From Balneolaceae bacterium (GTDB lineage: Bacteria > Bacteroidota > Rhodothermia > Balneolales > Balneolaceae): a stretch of DNA of 7,242 bases. Both the position numbers and the translations under genes were made by a program. Shown piece by piece: positions 1 to 6,417 of the stretch (position 1 is the stretch's first letter; every line of letters begins with the position of its first letter). The notes beneath the pieces are model-generated. The model made no database searches. It was not told where the DNA came from and saw only the letters and a program-made list of their open reading frames with translations. The stretch covers positions 1 through 7,242 of the forward strand of contig SLGA01000254.1 of NCBI GenBank assembly GCA_007123985.1, in the 5' to 3' direction.

Positions 1-120
1 CCTGTCGTCAAAATAGCCGGACCGTTTCTTAATCTGATATTTTTTATACCAGAAATAGCCGCCATAAATGGAAGGTAAAAGAAGCAAAAGCCACAAGTAA
101 GAGCTGTTTTCCCAAATCAT
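1..120 (-). CDS. N-terminal fragment of a Bat-like (VWA-type) membrane protein
   Basis: An open frame starts with ATG at 120-118 and runs off the left edge after 40 codons without a stop. It begins MIWENSSYLWLLLLLP, has a hydrophobic helix at about residues 8-25, and then a basic stretch (WYKKYQIKKR) ending in YFDDR. A 'W-x-N-x-x-Y-L-W-L-L-L-L-L-P' start followed by a positive juxtamembrane segment is typical of BatA/BatB proteins. In that family an N-terminal anchor precedes a von Willebrand factor A domain on the periplasmic side, and bat genes usually sit with an AAA ATPase (MoxR) and a DUF58 protein. None of those genes, and not the VWA domain itself, can be seen here, so the assignment rests on the N-terminus alone. 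The gene is divergent from the exosortase gene across a 142-nt gap. No Shine-Dalgarno sequence is present. Confidence 0.6.
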   Translation of the reverse strand, partial: MIWENSSYLWLLLLLPSIYGGYFWYKKYQIKKRSGYFDDR

Positions 121-142
121 AAATCAAAACATTTTTACGTGG

Positions 143-150
143 TAAAGATA
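143..150 (-). promoter_or_regulatory. possible -7 element for the Bat-like gene
   Basis: Read on the minus strand this is TATCTTTA, one base away from the Bacteroidota -7 consensus TAnnTTTG, and 22 nt upstream of the ATG at 120. No convincing TTTG -33 element lies at the right distance, so the call is weak. Confidence 0.3.
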
Positions 151-209
151 ACACTATTTCCACAGAAGTGAAGATGGGTATTTTTTAAACGAAGCAATAT
201 AATTTTTCT

Positions 210-239
210 TTTGAAACCATTAATTTAGCGCTATTTTTG
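210..239 (+). promoter_or_regulatory. Bacteroidota-type promoter of the exosortase gene
   Basis: TTTG at 210-213 is followed after 18 nt by TATTTTTG at 232-239. This is an exact match to the -33 TTTG / -7 TAnnTTTG pattern used by the primary sigma factor of Bacteroidota. Transcription would start near 245, leaving a leader of about 18 nt with no Shine-Dalgarno sequence before the ATG at 263. The surrounding DNA is AT-rich, which raises the chance of a random match, but both boxes and their spacing fit. Confidence 0.55.
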
Positions 240-262
240 AGCAACAATTTTTCACTATTTGT

Positions 263-808
263 ATGAAATTCCTTCAATCTGACATTGCAAAGTTTCTCCT
301 CAAGGTTTTTGCCATTTACATTATCTGGTACATGGTCTATGAACTTTGGGTAATGCCCAATGGATATATCGACGAGCCGCTTTCAAGAAACATCGTGTCG
401 GTAAGTGCCGGAATCCTTTCCTTTTTTGGCGAATCTGTTTTTCTTTACGACAGAGTTGTAGGTATAACCGGCCTTCGTGGAATTGAGATTGTAGATGGGT
501 GCAACGGAATCGCTGCGATTGGCCTGTTTTTAGGGTTTATAATTGCTTATCCCGGCCAGTGGACCCCCCGATTGCTCTTCTCAATTTTTGGAATTCTTGT
601 GATCTATATTGTAAATGTGGCCCGAATTGTTGCACTAACATATATACAAGCATATTGGCCCCAGGTTTTTGATTTTGCTCACGATTACTCAACCACAGCC
701 ATTTTTTACATCATTATCTTTATTTTGTGGATGATTTGGGCTAACTACGGCGAGTCATTTTCAAATGAAAAAACTGATAAGGGGAATCTTACCCCGGCTG
801 TTACGTAA
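263..808 (+). CDS. exosortase/archaeosortase-family transmembrane protease
   Basis: This 181-residue integral membrane protein carries the catalytic signature of the exosortase/archaeosortase family. Cys80 lies in VDGCNG, Arg121 in NVAR, and His140 in FAHDY. Each catalytic residue sits at or near the end of a hydrophobic helix, and helices are visible at about residues 11-30, 44-60, 82-96, 104-128 and 143-160. In the family these three residues form a sortase-like site on the outer face of the inner membrane. The site cleaves C-terminal PEP-CTERM-like sorting tails, often in organisms that make exopolysaccharide. The short length, with no extra C-terminal domain, matches the small exosortases of Bacteroidota such as XrtF rather than EpsH/XrtA. 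I cannot assign the subfamily. The polar tail after residue 162 (SFSNEKTDKGN) should be cytoplasmic or disordered. The ATG at 263 is the first start and has a good promoter just upstream. No recognised substrate, glycosyltransferase or known exosortase-associated gene is nearby. The stop codon overlaps the stop of the convergent MFS gene. Confidence 0.87.
   Translation: MKFLQSDIAKFLLKVFAIYIIWYMVYELWVMPNGYIDEPLSRNIVSVSAGILSFFGESVFLYDRVVGITGLRGIEIVDGCNGIAAIGLFLGFIIAYPGQWTPRLLFSIFGILVIYIVNVARIVALTYIQAYWPQVFDFAHDYSTTAIFYIIIFILWMIWANYGESFSNEKTDKGNLTPAVT
781..795. terminator. weak possible bidirectional terminator hairpin
   Basis: GGGG (781-784), a 7-nt loop and CCCC (792-795) lie in the last codons of the exosortase gene, just before the convergent stops. 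Read on the minus strand the hairpin is followed within about 7 nt by a run of six T. Read on the plus strand a run of six T comes about 16 nt later (812-817). The stem has only four pairs, so termination is plausible but not strong. Confidence 0.27.
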
Positions 809-2084
809 TTGTTTTTTCGGTTTGATAGTGTGTTTCAATTTCATCGGTGTATATTTTCTCTTTAGGTGCAACTCTGAATAGCCAAACTACTCCCGAAACC
901 ACCAGCAATCCCGAAAAAAGGCCCATCGTTTGGCGGATGGTTAGCAATTCAAGCTCGAGAATAAGAGCGGCGGCCATTACTGAAACGGACTGAGCTACCG
1001 TAAAAATAAGCCATTCGATGCTAAATACCCTCCCTCTGAATACATCCGGAGCCCTTCTTTGAAGCAAGACGGTACTAAATACCCAGTTCGATCCGGATGC
1101 CATATGGGCAAGAATCACAAAGATGCTCATTAAGAGTATGGAGTTCATACTGCTCACAAAGCCGTACATCATTCCGCAAAAAATCATAAAAAATCCGATT
1201 GAACGAATCCATCCCGATTCTTTTTTAAAAATTCTGCGTCCTGCAACCGGCCCAAGCCCCGTTCCTATACCCCTTGCTGCATAGAGTATTCCCAGGCCAA
1301 TACTGCCCAGCATAAGCACATCCTCAGCAATGATGATCAGCATATAAACCATTGCTCCCACACACATGGTAAATGTGCCTTTTGCCATGGCAGGGCGAAG
1401 TACATGGCTGTTATTTTTCAGATAACGGAAACCTTCTGTAATACCAACAAGCGGATTGGCTGTGCGTTTTTTCTCCTCATCGCTCATCATATCCTGAGGA
1501 ATAATTGCCCTGTAAATAAAAACAGATGATAGCGCATAACTTAGCCCGTTTATTATGAACACAATATCTGTGCCCAGATATGCAGTTGCAAAACCACCAA
1601 TGGCCATACCGCTTGTAAAAATAATGCTCCATGAAGCGGCCGACAGTATATTAGCAACAACCAGCTCTTTATCTGATGTAACATTCGGAATAGATGATGT
1701 TTTTGAAGGTTCAAATACAGCGGAGAAAACCATTTGCAATGCGGTTATTACATAAGCAAGCCAGAGGAGTTCGGAGGTAGTGATAAAAATAAAACAGAGA
1801 ACAAGCAAACCTCGTGCAATATCACTAATTATCATTAAGTGGCGTCTGTTGAACCTATCGGTTATGTAACCGGCAAGGGGTGATGAAAAGGCAAGGCTCA
1901 GCATTTTTACAACAATGATGAGACCCAGCAAAAATTCAGATCCGCTGTATTTCTGTATGATGGCATAGACAGCAAGAATGCCAAACCAATCGCCAAAATT
2001 AGATATAATCTGTGCAAGCCATAATCTCCTGTAATTGACATTATGCCGCACCAGATCTGTATATGGTTTCAGTTTATTCTTCAC
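801..2084 (-). CDS. MFS exporter (MFS_3/EntS-like), 12 membrane segments
   Basis: This 427-residue polytopic protein looks like a complete major facilitator superfamily transporter. After a short basic N-terminus, YRRLWLAQIISNFGDWFG opens the first helix. The cytoplasmic loop between helices 2 and 3 carries the MFS motif A-like sequence GYITDRFNRRH (residues 72-82). FEPSKTSSIPN (124-134), after helix 4, is typical of the MFS_3 drug/siderophore exporter group that includes EntS. A charged central loop (about 196-225, DMMSDEEKKR) separates the two six-helix halves. Proton-driven export of a small hydrophobic molecule is the family role; the substrate cannot be read from sequence. The start is GTG (2084-2082): the upstream frame reaches a TAA without any ATG, and the chosen start puts helix 1 at the usual distance. 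It is the last gene of the minus-strand cluster, 70 nt after dut, with no clear promoter in the gap. Its stop overlaps that of the exosortase gene. Confidence 0.88.
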   Translation of the reverse strand: MKNKLKPYTDLVRHNVNYRRLWLAQIISNFGDWFGILAVYAIIQKYSGSEFLLGLIIVVKMLSLAFSSPLAGYITDRFNRRHLMIISDIARGLLVLCFIFITTSELLWLAYVITALQMVFSAVFEPSKTSSIPNVTSDKELVVANILSAASWSIIFTSGMAIGGFATAYLGTDIVFIINGLSYALSSVFIYRAIIPQDMMSDEEKKRTANPLVGITEGFRYLKNNSHVLRPAMAKGTFTMCVGAMVYMLIIIAEDVLMLGSIGLGILYAARGIGTGLGPVAGRRIFKKESGWIRSIGFFMIFCGMMYGFVSSMNSILLMSIFVILAHMASGSNWVFSTVLLQRRAPDVFRGRVFSIEWLIFTVAQSVSVMAAALILELELLTIRQTMGLFSGLLVVSGVVWLFRVAPKEKIYTDEIETHYQTEKTIT

Positions 2085-2154
2085 TGCTGTCTGAGTTGTT
2101 GATAAGGTGAGATAACCCTCTTGTTACGTAATTTTGATGAGTTTAATATGCCGG

Positions 2155-2616
2155 TTACTTCACTCCGGTGCTCCCGAATCCGCCTTTTCCGCGTTCCGTT
2201 TCAGGTAGTGAACCCACCTCTGTATGGTGAACTTGCAGAACGGGAGCTACCACCATCTGTGCAATTCTGTCGCCGTGATGAATTGTGAATACTTCATCAC
2301 CGTGGTTAATCGCCAGTACTTTTACCTCTCCCCTGTAGTCAGCATCAATGGTTCCGGGGGAGTTGAGCATAGTAATCCCATTACGAAATGCAAGACCGCT
2401 TCTTGGCCTGATTTGTGCCTCAAAACCTGCCGGCAAAGCCATTTTAAATCCGGTTGGAATGAGCATTCTTGCGCCGGGTTCAAGTTCAATTGGTTCGGGT
2501 ATAGCTGCCCGAACATCCATACCGGCAGAATGTGGTGTTTCGTATGCCGGCAGCGGTAAATCGCCGAGATTACTAAGTCTTTGAAAGAATAGATTAACCG
2601 GAGCCATTTCGCTCAT
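2155..2616 (-). CDS. dut: dUTP diphosphatase (dUTPase)
   Basis: This enzyme hydrolyses dUTP to dUMP and diphosphate. It keeps uracil out of DNA and supplies dUMP for thymidylate synthesis; the family is a cytosolic homotrimer. All five conserved motifs are present in order: motif 1 SAGMDVRA (30-37), motif 2 RPRSGLA (70-76), motif 3 GTIDADYRGE (88-97) with the catalytic Asp91 and substrate-binding Tyr94, motif 4 GDRIAQ (115-120), and the flexible C-terminal P-loop-like motif 5 RGKGGFGSTG (142-151). At 153 residues it is full length. The start at 2616 gives MSEMAPVN; the second Met (ATG at 2607) is also possible. A GAGG sequence lies 10 nt before the 2616 start. The start overlaps the end of the DUF3108 gene by 23 nt, which suggests translational coupling within one mRNA. 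No residue needed for catalysis is missing. Confidence 0.97.
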   Translation of the reverse strand: MSEMAPVNLFFQRLSNLGDLPLPAYETPHSAGMDVRAAIPEPIELEPGARMLIPTGFKMALPAGFEAQIRPRSGLAFRNGITMLNSPGTIDADYRGEVKVLAINHGDEVFTIHHGDRIAQMVVAPVLQVHHTEVGSLPETERGKGGFGSTGVK

Positions 2617-3415
2617 AAGAGATAAGCCTCACTTTTACATTTCCGAAAATTACACGTACATGGGCTTCCACGGGTATGCGGAGATCGTCCGTGGCAAACC
2701 AGGATCTGAACCTTCCTCTGAAACCAAAAGGACCGTCCACATCCGCTGTTCCTTCACTTAAATATGTTTCGATCGGCTCATCGAAAGCATCGTAACTGCG
2801 TACCTCCGTTTCTGAGCTGCTGCTCGCAGTTACCGTTCCCATTTCACCTTCAATAAATGCAGGCAGCGTGTATGGGTCTTCAAGGCCGGCAAATAATCTT
2901 GAATAGAAGAAGATGATATCTCCGCCGCTTGCAGGTTCAATTAGTTCAAGTGAAGTATCGTACTCGCCGTATTCGTAGAAATGCACTTTATTCTCATCCC
3001 TGTCGAAAATAATCTTAACGCTCTCATACTCTTCATCGTGGATATCATCCCGCCAAAAGTAGTGGCTAAATGGGTATTCATCATTGTACTGAAAAATACT
3101 CTCGTAGTTTACTATGCGGGTTCCTACAAACGGTACTCTTCTGTTCGAACGGATACGGGTTCGCAGATGATAAGCAGTTTCACCATTGATGGTTGTATCT
3201 GGCAGCAGCTCCACATCAACCCAGCCCAGGGTAAAAAATCCGTAGCTTACTTCATATTCAAATACTTCGCGTGCCTCAATAAGCATTTCCATCGTTGGTG
3301 GTTCATCCCGATCAAAAGTGAAGACACTTTGGGCAATGGCAGAATCCACAATGAAAAGTGAGAGTAAAACCAGTGCTGTGTTATTCAACAAATGCTTCAA
3401 AAGCCTCCTCATCAT
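2594..3415 (-). CDS. secreted DUF3108-domain protein
   Basis: This is a 273-residue protein with a clear signal peptide. A basic start (MMRRLLKHLL) leads into a hydrophobic core, NTALVLLSLFIVDS, and a likely type I cleavage at AIA-QS (28/29). There is no lipobox cysteine. The mature part is rich in beta strands. Sequences such as EYEVSYGFFTLGWVDVEL (about 53-70), the TRIRSNRRVPFVGTRIVNYES region and the late FRSWFATDDLRIPVEAHVRV segment match the DUF3108 pattern, in which a periplasmic beta-rich domain opens with 'Y.v.y....G' and ends with 'W.s.D..r.Pv....'. The family has no settled biochemical role, so I give none. The gene starts inside the last 35 nt of the upstream ArsC/Spx-family gene and runs 23 nt into dut, so it must be co-transcribed with them. 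The second Met is an alternative start and does not affect the signal peptide. Confidence 0.82.
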   Translation of the reverse strand: MMRRLLKHLLNNTALVLLSLFIVDSAIAQSVFTFDRDEPPTMEMLIEAREVFEYEVSYGFFTLGWVDVELLPDTTINGETAYHLRTRIRSNRRVPFVGTRIVNYESIFQYNDEYPFSHYFWRDDIHDEEYESVKIIFDRDENKVHFYEYGEYDTSLELIEPASGGDIIFFYSRLFAGLEDPYTLPAFIEGEMGTVTASSSSETEVRSYDAFDEPIETYLSEGTADVDGPFGFRGRFRSWFATDDLRIPVEAHVRVIFGNVKVRLISYERNGSG

Positions 3416-3722
3416 AACCTACAAGAATTGCTTCATCTTTTATTAAAACAGGACGTTTCATCATGGTTTGATGCTCCAGAAGCTGATCAAAAAGCTCATT
3501 CTCGCTCAGGTTTTTATCTTTCAACCCAAGATTACGCCATTTCATACCTCGTTTATTTACTAAAACCTCAAGCCCAATGCGATGTACAAATTCTTCAAGC
3601 TCTTCCCGCGACAGGGGTTCTTTTTTCAGATCATAAAAGGTGTACTCAACCTCTTTCTCTTCAAGCCACTTGCGGGTGTCCCGAATTTTATTGCAATTTT
3701 TGATTCCGTAAACTTGTATCAT
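3381..3722 (-). CDS. ArsC/Spx-family thioredoxin-fold protein (YffB-like)
   Basis: This 113-residue cytosolic protein belongs to the arsenate reductase-like (ArsC/Spx/YffB) family. It opens with the strand MIQVYGIKNC. The single conserved redox cysteine is Cys10 in NCNKIRDTRKWL, followed by strand YTFYDLKKE (27-35). A helical insert with NKRGMKWRNL (56-65) comes next, then the cis-proline segment MKRPVLI (88-94), as in the family. Only one cysteine is present, so it lacks the CxxC of Spx-type redox sensors and looks most like YffB, a protein proposed to be a glutathione- or thiol-dependent reductase. True arsenate detoxification is not supported because no other ars gene is nearby. It is the first gene of the minus-strand cluster. 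The region upstream to the divergent lipoprotein gene should hold the cluster's promoter, but I see no good TAnnTTTG match there. Confidence 0.85.
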   Translation of the reverse strand: MIQVYGIKNCNKIRDTRKWLEEKEVEYTFYDLKKEPLSREELEEFVHRIGLEVLVNKRGMKWRNLGLKDKNLSENELFDQLLEHQTMMKRPVLIKDEAILVGYDEEAFEAFVE

Positions 3723-3828
3723 TATTTATCTCGTAAATAGAATTTTAATTAAGCCTTAAAATACGAACTTTTAAACGCTCTTTCTGTCTCATTCAGTTAA
3801 AAATGATTAACTCTGCTTTGCTTTGATC

Positions 3829-4332
3829 ATGTATAATCTAAAATTCAGCCATATAGTTCTTGTAGTATGTTTACTCGTTGCAGGGTGCAGCTCGAACGAC
3901 AGCCAGCGTGAATTTGAGAATGAAGCGTTTGCCCTGCCTGATGGTTTTACAAGAACCAACGATCGCGGACAAGTTGTAAATGATGAGGTTGATTCTGATG
4001 ACTGGCGAATCGGGCCATTTTTCCAGGGATTGGCTTTAGTTGATCCTGCTTTTCCAAATCCAGTTTTAACCAATGGCCTGCTGACTATAAATCTGCAAGT
4101 AACCGGTTTGGATGCTGTTTCTGGAGTGCGCGTTTATGTACTTCATGATTTTAACAGACCAACATTTCTATACCAGGATTTCCGCACACCTTTACCACCA
4201 GGCCTCATCTCTATCAATCTCAACCCGCTGGACATTGCAAGAATCCGGGAAAATCCGCAGGGTTTGTACAGGCTTATCATAACTGACGGAAGAGATAATG
4301 TAATCACCTATGGAGATATAAAGATAGAGTAA
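3829..4332 (+). CDS. small lipoprotein of unknown function
   Basis: This is a 167-residue predicted lipoprotein. The signal is short (MYNLKFSHIVLVVCLLVAGC) with a lipobox LVAGC, so Cys20 should be lipidated by signal peptidase II processing. SSNDSQ follows the cysteine. The mature part starts with an acidic linker (about residues 22-60) and continues as a beta-rich segment with hydrophobic/polar alternation (for example LLTINLQVTGLDAVSGVRVYVL and GLISINLNPLDIARI). It ends with GLYRLIITDGRDNVITYGDIKIE. That ending resembles Ig-like beta-sandwich domains of the FlgD-like type, but I do not recognise a named family. I chose the ATG at 3829 over the TTG six bases upstream because it gives the cleaner signal peptide. 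The gene is divergent from the minus-strand cluster. There is no clear terminator after it, so it may be read together with the next genes, although a 57-nt gap follows. Confidence 0.8.
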   Translation: MYNLKFSHIVLVVCLLVAGCSSNDSQREFENEAFALPDGFTRTNDRGQVVNDEVDSDDWRIGPFFQGLALVDPAFPNPVLTNGLLTINLQVTGLDAVSGVRVYVLHDFNRPTFLYQDFRTPLPPGLISINLNPLDIARIRENPQGLYRLIITDGRDNVITYGDIKIE

Positions 4333-4346
4333 ACACATTCCATCTG

Positions 4347-4354
4347 AATCTTTG
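4347..4354 (+). promoter_or_regulatory. possible -7 element before the small wHTH gene
   Basis: AATCTTTG differs from TAnnTTTG only in its first base. It lies 35 nt before the ATG at 4390, in the 57-nt gap after the lipoprotein gene. No TTTG box is found at the usual distance upstream, so this is a weak candidate for a promoter of the wHTH, biotin carrier and murA genes. Confidence 0.25.
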
Positions 4355-4389
4355 TATCTTCAAAACATTACCGGTTAAAGAATTAGTAC

Positions 4390-4644
4390 ATGGCACGCGA
4401 AAAATTATCATCATCAGAAAAACAGATACTCAGGGAACTCATTTTTGCCGAAACCTTTCAGCACATTCAGGCAGAGACAGAATTCAGCTATGGGGCCATC
4501 AGGGATGATCTGATAAAGCTGATCAATCACGGTTATATAGAAGTAAGCAGTGATAAAGAATCGGCACCGTCTGCATTTTACGACTCTGATCACATTGAAG
4601 ATTTTTCGTTTAAAGCAACCAAGATTGGCCTAAAACAGATATAG
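4390..4644 (+). CDS. small winged-helix-like protein, function unknown
   Basis: This is an 84-residue protein that I cannot place in a named family. The N-terminal half reads as three helices: about residues 7-20 (SSSEKQILRELIFA), 22-30 (TFQHIQAET) and 33-46 (SYGAIRDDLIKLIN). Then comes a turn, HGYIEV, and a strand, which is the usual order of a winged helix-turn-helix. 'L..LI..GYIEV' is a common way for the recognition helix to lead into the wing. The C-terminal third (SDKESAPSAFYDSDHIEDFSFKATKIGLKQI) is acidic and then becomes basic near the end. It could bind DNA or serve as a protein-contact domain. The stop is separated by only 2 nt from the start of the biotin carrier gene, so the two genes are almost certainly co-translated. 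A regulatory link to fatty-acid or propionyl-CoA metabolism or to cell-wall synthesis is possible but is only inference from position. Confidence 0.72.
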   Translation: MAREKLSSSEKQILRELIFAETFQHIQAETEFSYGAIRDDLIKLINHGYIEVSSDKESAPSAFYDSDHIEDFSFKATKIGLKQI

Positions 4645-4646
4645 TT

Positions 4647-5156
4647 ATGAAATTTGAGAGCACTCTTTCAGGCAAAAGTTATCAGATAGAGCTGGATGAA
4701 AAGCTCACTCAGGCAACGGTTAATCAATCAGAAATTGAGTTTAATATTGTTGAGAACAATCCTGAAAAATTGATTCTACGTATTGGAACCAAACTTTATA
4801 AAGCAGATAACATATCTGTGAATGGCGATGAAGTTCAATTTTCAGTGAATGGTTCTTTTCTAACTGTGCAAGTAAAAGATGAAGATGAGCTATTATTGGA
4901 AAAACTTGGGTTTTCATCCGGCAGTACAAGCTCGGCAGGAACATTGGCAGCCCCAATGCCTGGTAAAATTCTCGAAATTCTTGTTTCTGAAAATGAAGAG
5001 GTAAAGGCCGGTCAACCTGTTATGATACTCGAAGCCATGAAAATGGAAAATGAGCTAAAAGCCCCCGCCGATGGAACAGTTGATAAAATTCTGGCTTCCA
5101 AAAACGATAACGTAGAAAAAAAACAACCACTTTTAGAAATTAAACCACGTGGATAA
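4647..5156 (+). CDS. biotin carboxyl carrier protein (acyl-CoA/oxo-acid carboxylase type)
   Basis: This 169-residue protein carries biotin between the two half-reactions of a biotin-dependent carboxylase. The C-terminal 70 residues form a complete biotinyl domain. It starts APMPGKILEI (102-111) and has the biotinylation site EAMKMEN with the acceptor Lys132. KAPADGTV (138-145) is the mirrored half-repeat, and the domain closes with PLLEIKP. Residues 1-88 are beta-rich (MKFESTLSGKSYQIEL and so on), as in the carrier subunits of acyl-CoA or oxo-acid carboxylases of Bacteroidota. A short Ser/Gly/Thr linker (90-99) joins the two parts. It is not the AccB of the acetyl-CoA carboxylase accBC type, which has a long Ala/Pro linker. 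No carboxylase or carboxyltransferase gene is in the window, so its partner enzymes must be encoded elsewhere or just beyond it. It follows the wHTH gene by 2 nt and overlaps murA by 8 nt. Confidence 0.92.
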   Translation: MKFESTLSGKSYQIELDEKLTQATVNQSEIEFNIVENNPEKLILRIGTKLYKADNISVNGDEVQFSVNGSFLTVQVKDEDELLLEKLGFSSGSTSSAGTLAAPMPGKILEILVSENEEVKAGQPVMILEAMKMENELKAPADGTVDKILASKNDNVEKKQPLLEIKPRG

Positions 5157-6417
5157 ATTTATTATTGAAGGTCCTTCTCCACTCAAAGGAACCATACCTG
5201 TAAGCGGCTCAAAGAATGCTGCTATGCCATTAATGGCAGCAGCATTACTTGCCAACTCTCCAACAAAACTCCGTCTGATACCCCGTCTAAAAGACATTTA
5301 CACCTTTAAAAAAGTTATTGAAGAGACCGGAACCTCCGTTGTATTTGATGAAGACGATAATTCTATGGTTTTAGATCCGGCAAATCTTAACAATACCGAA
5401 GCACCTTATGAACTGGTACGCAGAATGCGCGCTTCATTTTATATGCTCGGAGCTTTGATTGGAAATGCCGGCGAAGCAAAAGTATCCCTTCCCGGAGGTT
5501 GTGCCTGGGGTCCCCGGCCGGTAGATCTGCACCTGAAAGGTTTTGAGGAGATGGGAGTAAAGATCGAGCTGGAACAAGGCTATGTGCATGCATCTATCAA
5601 CAACAACTCTGTTGAAGGAGGAGATTTCACCTTGAACCCGAGCAGTGTTGGAGCTACAATCAACCTTGTTTTGGGTGCCGTGAAGCGGGCAAAAAAGTTC
5701 ATCATCAGAAATGCTGCAAAAGAGCCTGATGTTGTGCTGCTATGCAAAATGCTTGTTGAAATGGGAGCCGATATTCAGGGCATAGGCACCGATACATTAA
5801 CCATTCGTAAAGTTGATAAGCTAACGGGTGTTGAGTACTCAAATGATCCTGACCGAATAGAAACCGGTACCTTTATGATCGCGGCGGCCATGCATCCCGA
5901 ATCGGATATAACTCTTACCGGGTGCCGCCCGGAACAACTCGGCAGATTCCCTGACTCATTCAAAAAACTTGGTGTGGATTTCAACATTCACGGTTCCGAA
6001 ATACAGATTAAATCAACAGATAAACTCCAGCCGGTTTCTGTGAACACAAAAATTTATCCCGGGTTCCCCACTGATTTGCAGGCGCAATGGGCCACTCTGA
6101 TGACACAGGCCAACGGCACAAGTACAGTTACCGACACAGTTTATTTCGACAGATTCAGTTATGTACCGGAACTGAACCGCCTTGGGGGAAAGCTTAGGGT
6201 GGAAAAAAACAGAGTCACCATTCATGGTAAAACCATTTTAAGCGGTGCATCTGTTATGAGTACAGACCTGCGGGCAAGTGTAAGCCTTGTTATGGCGGCC
6301 ATCGTGGCAGAAGGCACTTCCGAAATTTTGCGGGTTTATCACTTAGACAGAGGGTACGAGCAGCTTGAAAAAAAGCTGAATAGAGTTGGTGCTTCTATTC
6401 AGAGAGTCCCTCAATAA
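5149..6417 (+). CDS. murA: UDP-N-acetylglucosamine 1-carboxyvinyltransferase (MurA)
   Basis: MurA catalyses the first committed step of peptidoglycan synthesis in the cytosol, moving enolpyruvate from PEP onto UDP-GlcNAc. The 422-residue protein is full length and has the two-domain EPSP-synthase-like fold. Lys22 and Asn23 lie in SGSKNAA, Arg92 and Arg94 in RRMRASFYMLG, and the PEP-binding Cys118 in PGGCAWGPRPVDLH. The catalytic Asp309 is in FPTDLQAQ (E. coli Asp305 equivalent), and ETGTFMIAAA is also present. Because the cysteine is present and not replaced by Asp, the enzyme is expected to be fosfomycin-sensitive. The start is a GTG (5149-5151) that lies inside the end of the biotin carrier gene: the carrier's CGT-GGA-TAA and the murA GTG-GAT-AAA are read in different frames. 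This points to translational coupling. MKFE-like initiation at any other codon would lose the conserved N-terminal strand (KFIIEGP). Confidence 0.97.
   Translation: MDKFIIEGPSPLKGTIPVSGSKNAAMPLMAAALLANSPTKLRLIPRLKDIYTFKKVIEETGTSVVFDEDDNSMVLDPANLNNTEAPYELVRRMRASFYMLGALIGNAGEAKVSLPGGCAWGPRPVDLHLKGFEEMGVKIELEQGYVHASINNNSVEGGDFTLNPSSVGATINLVLGAVKRAKKFIIRNAAKEPDVVLLCKMLVEMGADIQGIGTDTLTIRKVDKLTGVEYSNDPDRIETGTFMIAAAMHPESDITLTGCRPEQLGRFPDSFKKLGVDFNIHGSEIQIKSTDKLQPVSVNTKIYPGFPTDLQAQWATLMTQANGTSTVTDTVYFDRFSYVPELNRLGGKLRVEKNRVTIHGKTILSGASVMSTDLRASVSLVMAAIVAEGTSEILRVYHLDRGYEQLEKKLNRVGASIQRVPQ

Noticed and set aside
2224..2559. Open frames on the plus strand opposite dut
   Set aside because: They lie antisense to a dut gene with all five motifs intact, and their translations (for example Cys/Trp-rich, no family) look like frame shadows.
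2981..3703. Plus-strand open frames opposite the DUF3108 and ArsC/Spx-like genes
   Set aside because: They are antisense to genes with a clear signal peptide and clear family motifs, and carry no recognisable domain.
3381..3722. Arsenic-resistance arsenate reductase
   Set aside because: The fold matches ArsC/Spx, but no other ars genes are present and the sequence is closest in form to YffB, so a detoxification role is not claimed.
3823..3828. TTG start for the lipoprotein
   Set aside because: It only adds Met-Ile before an ATG that gives a normal lipoprotein signal; the ATG at 3829 is preferred.
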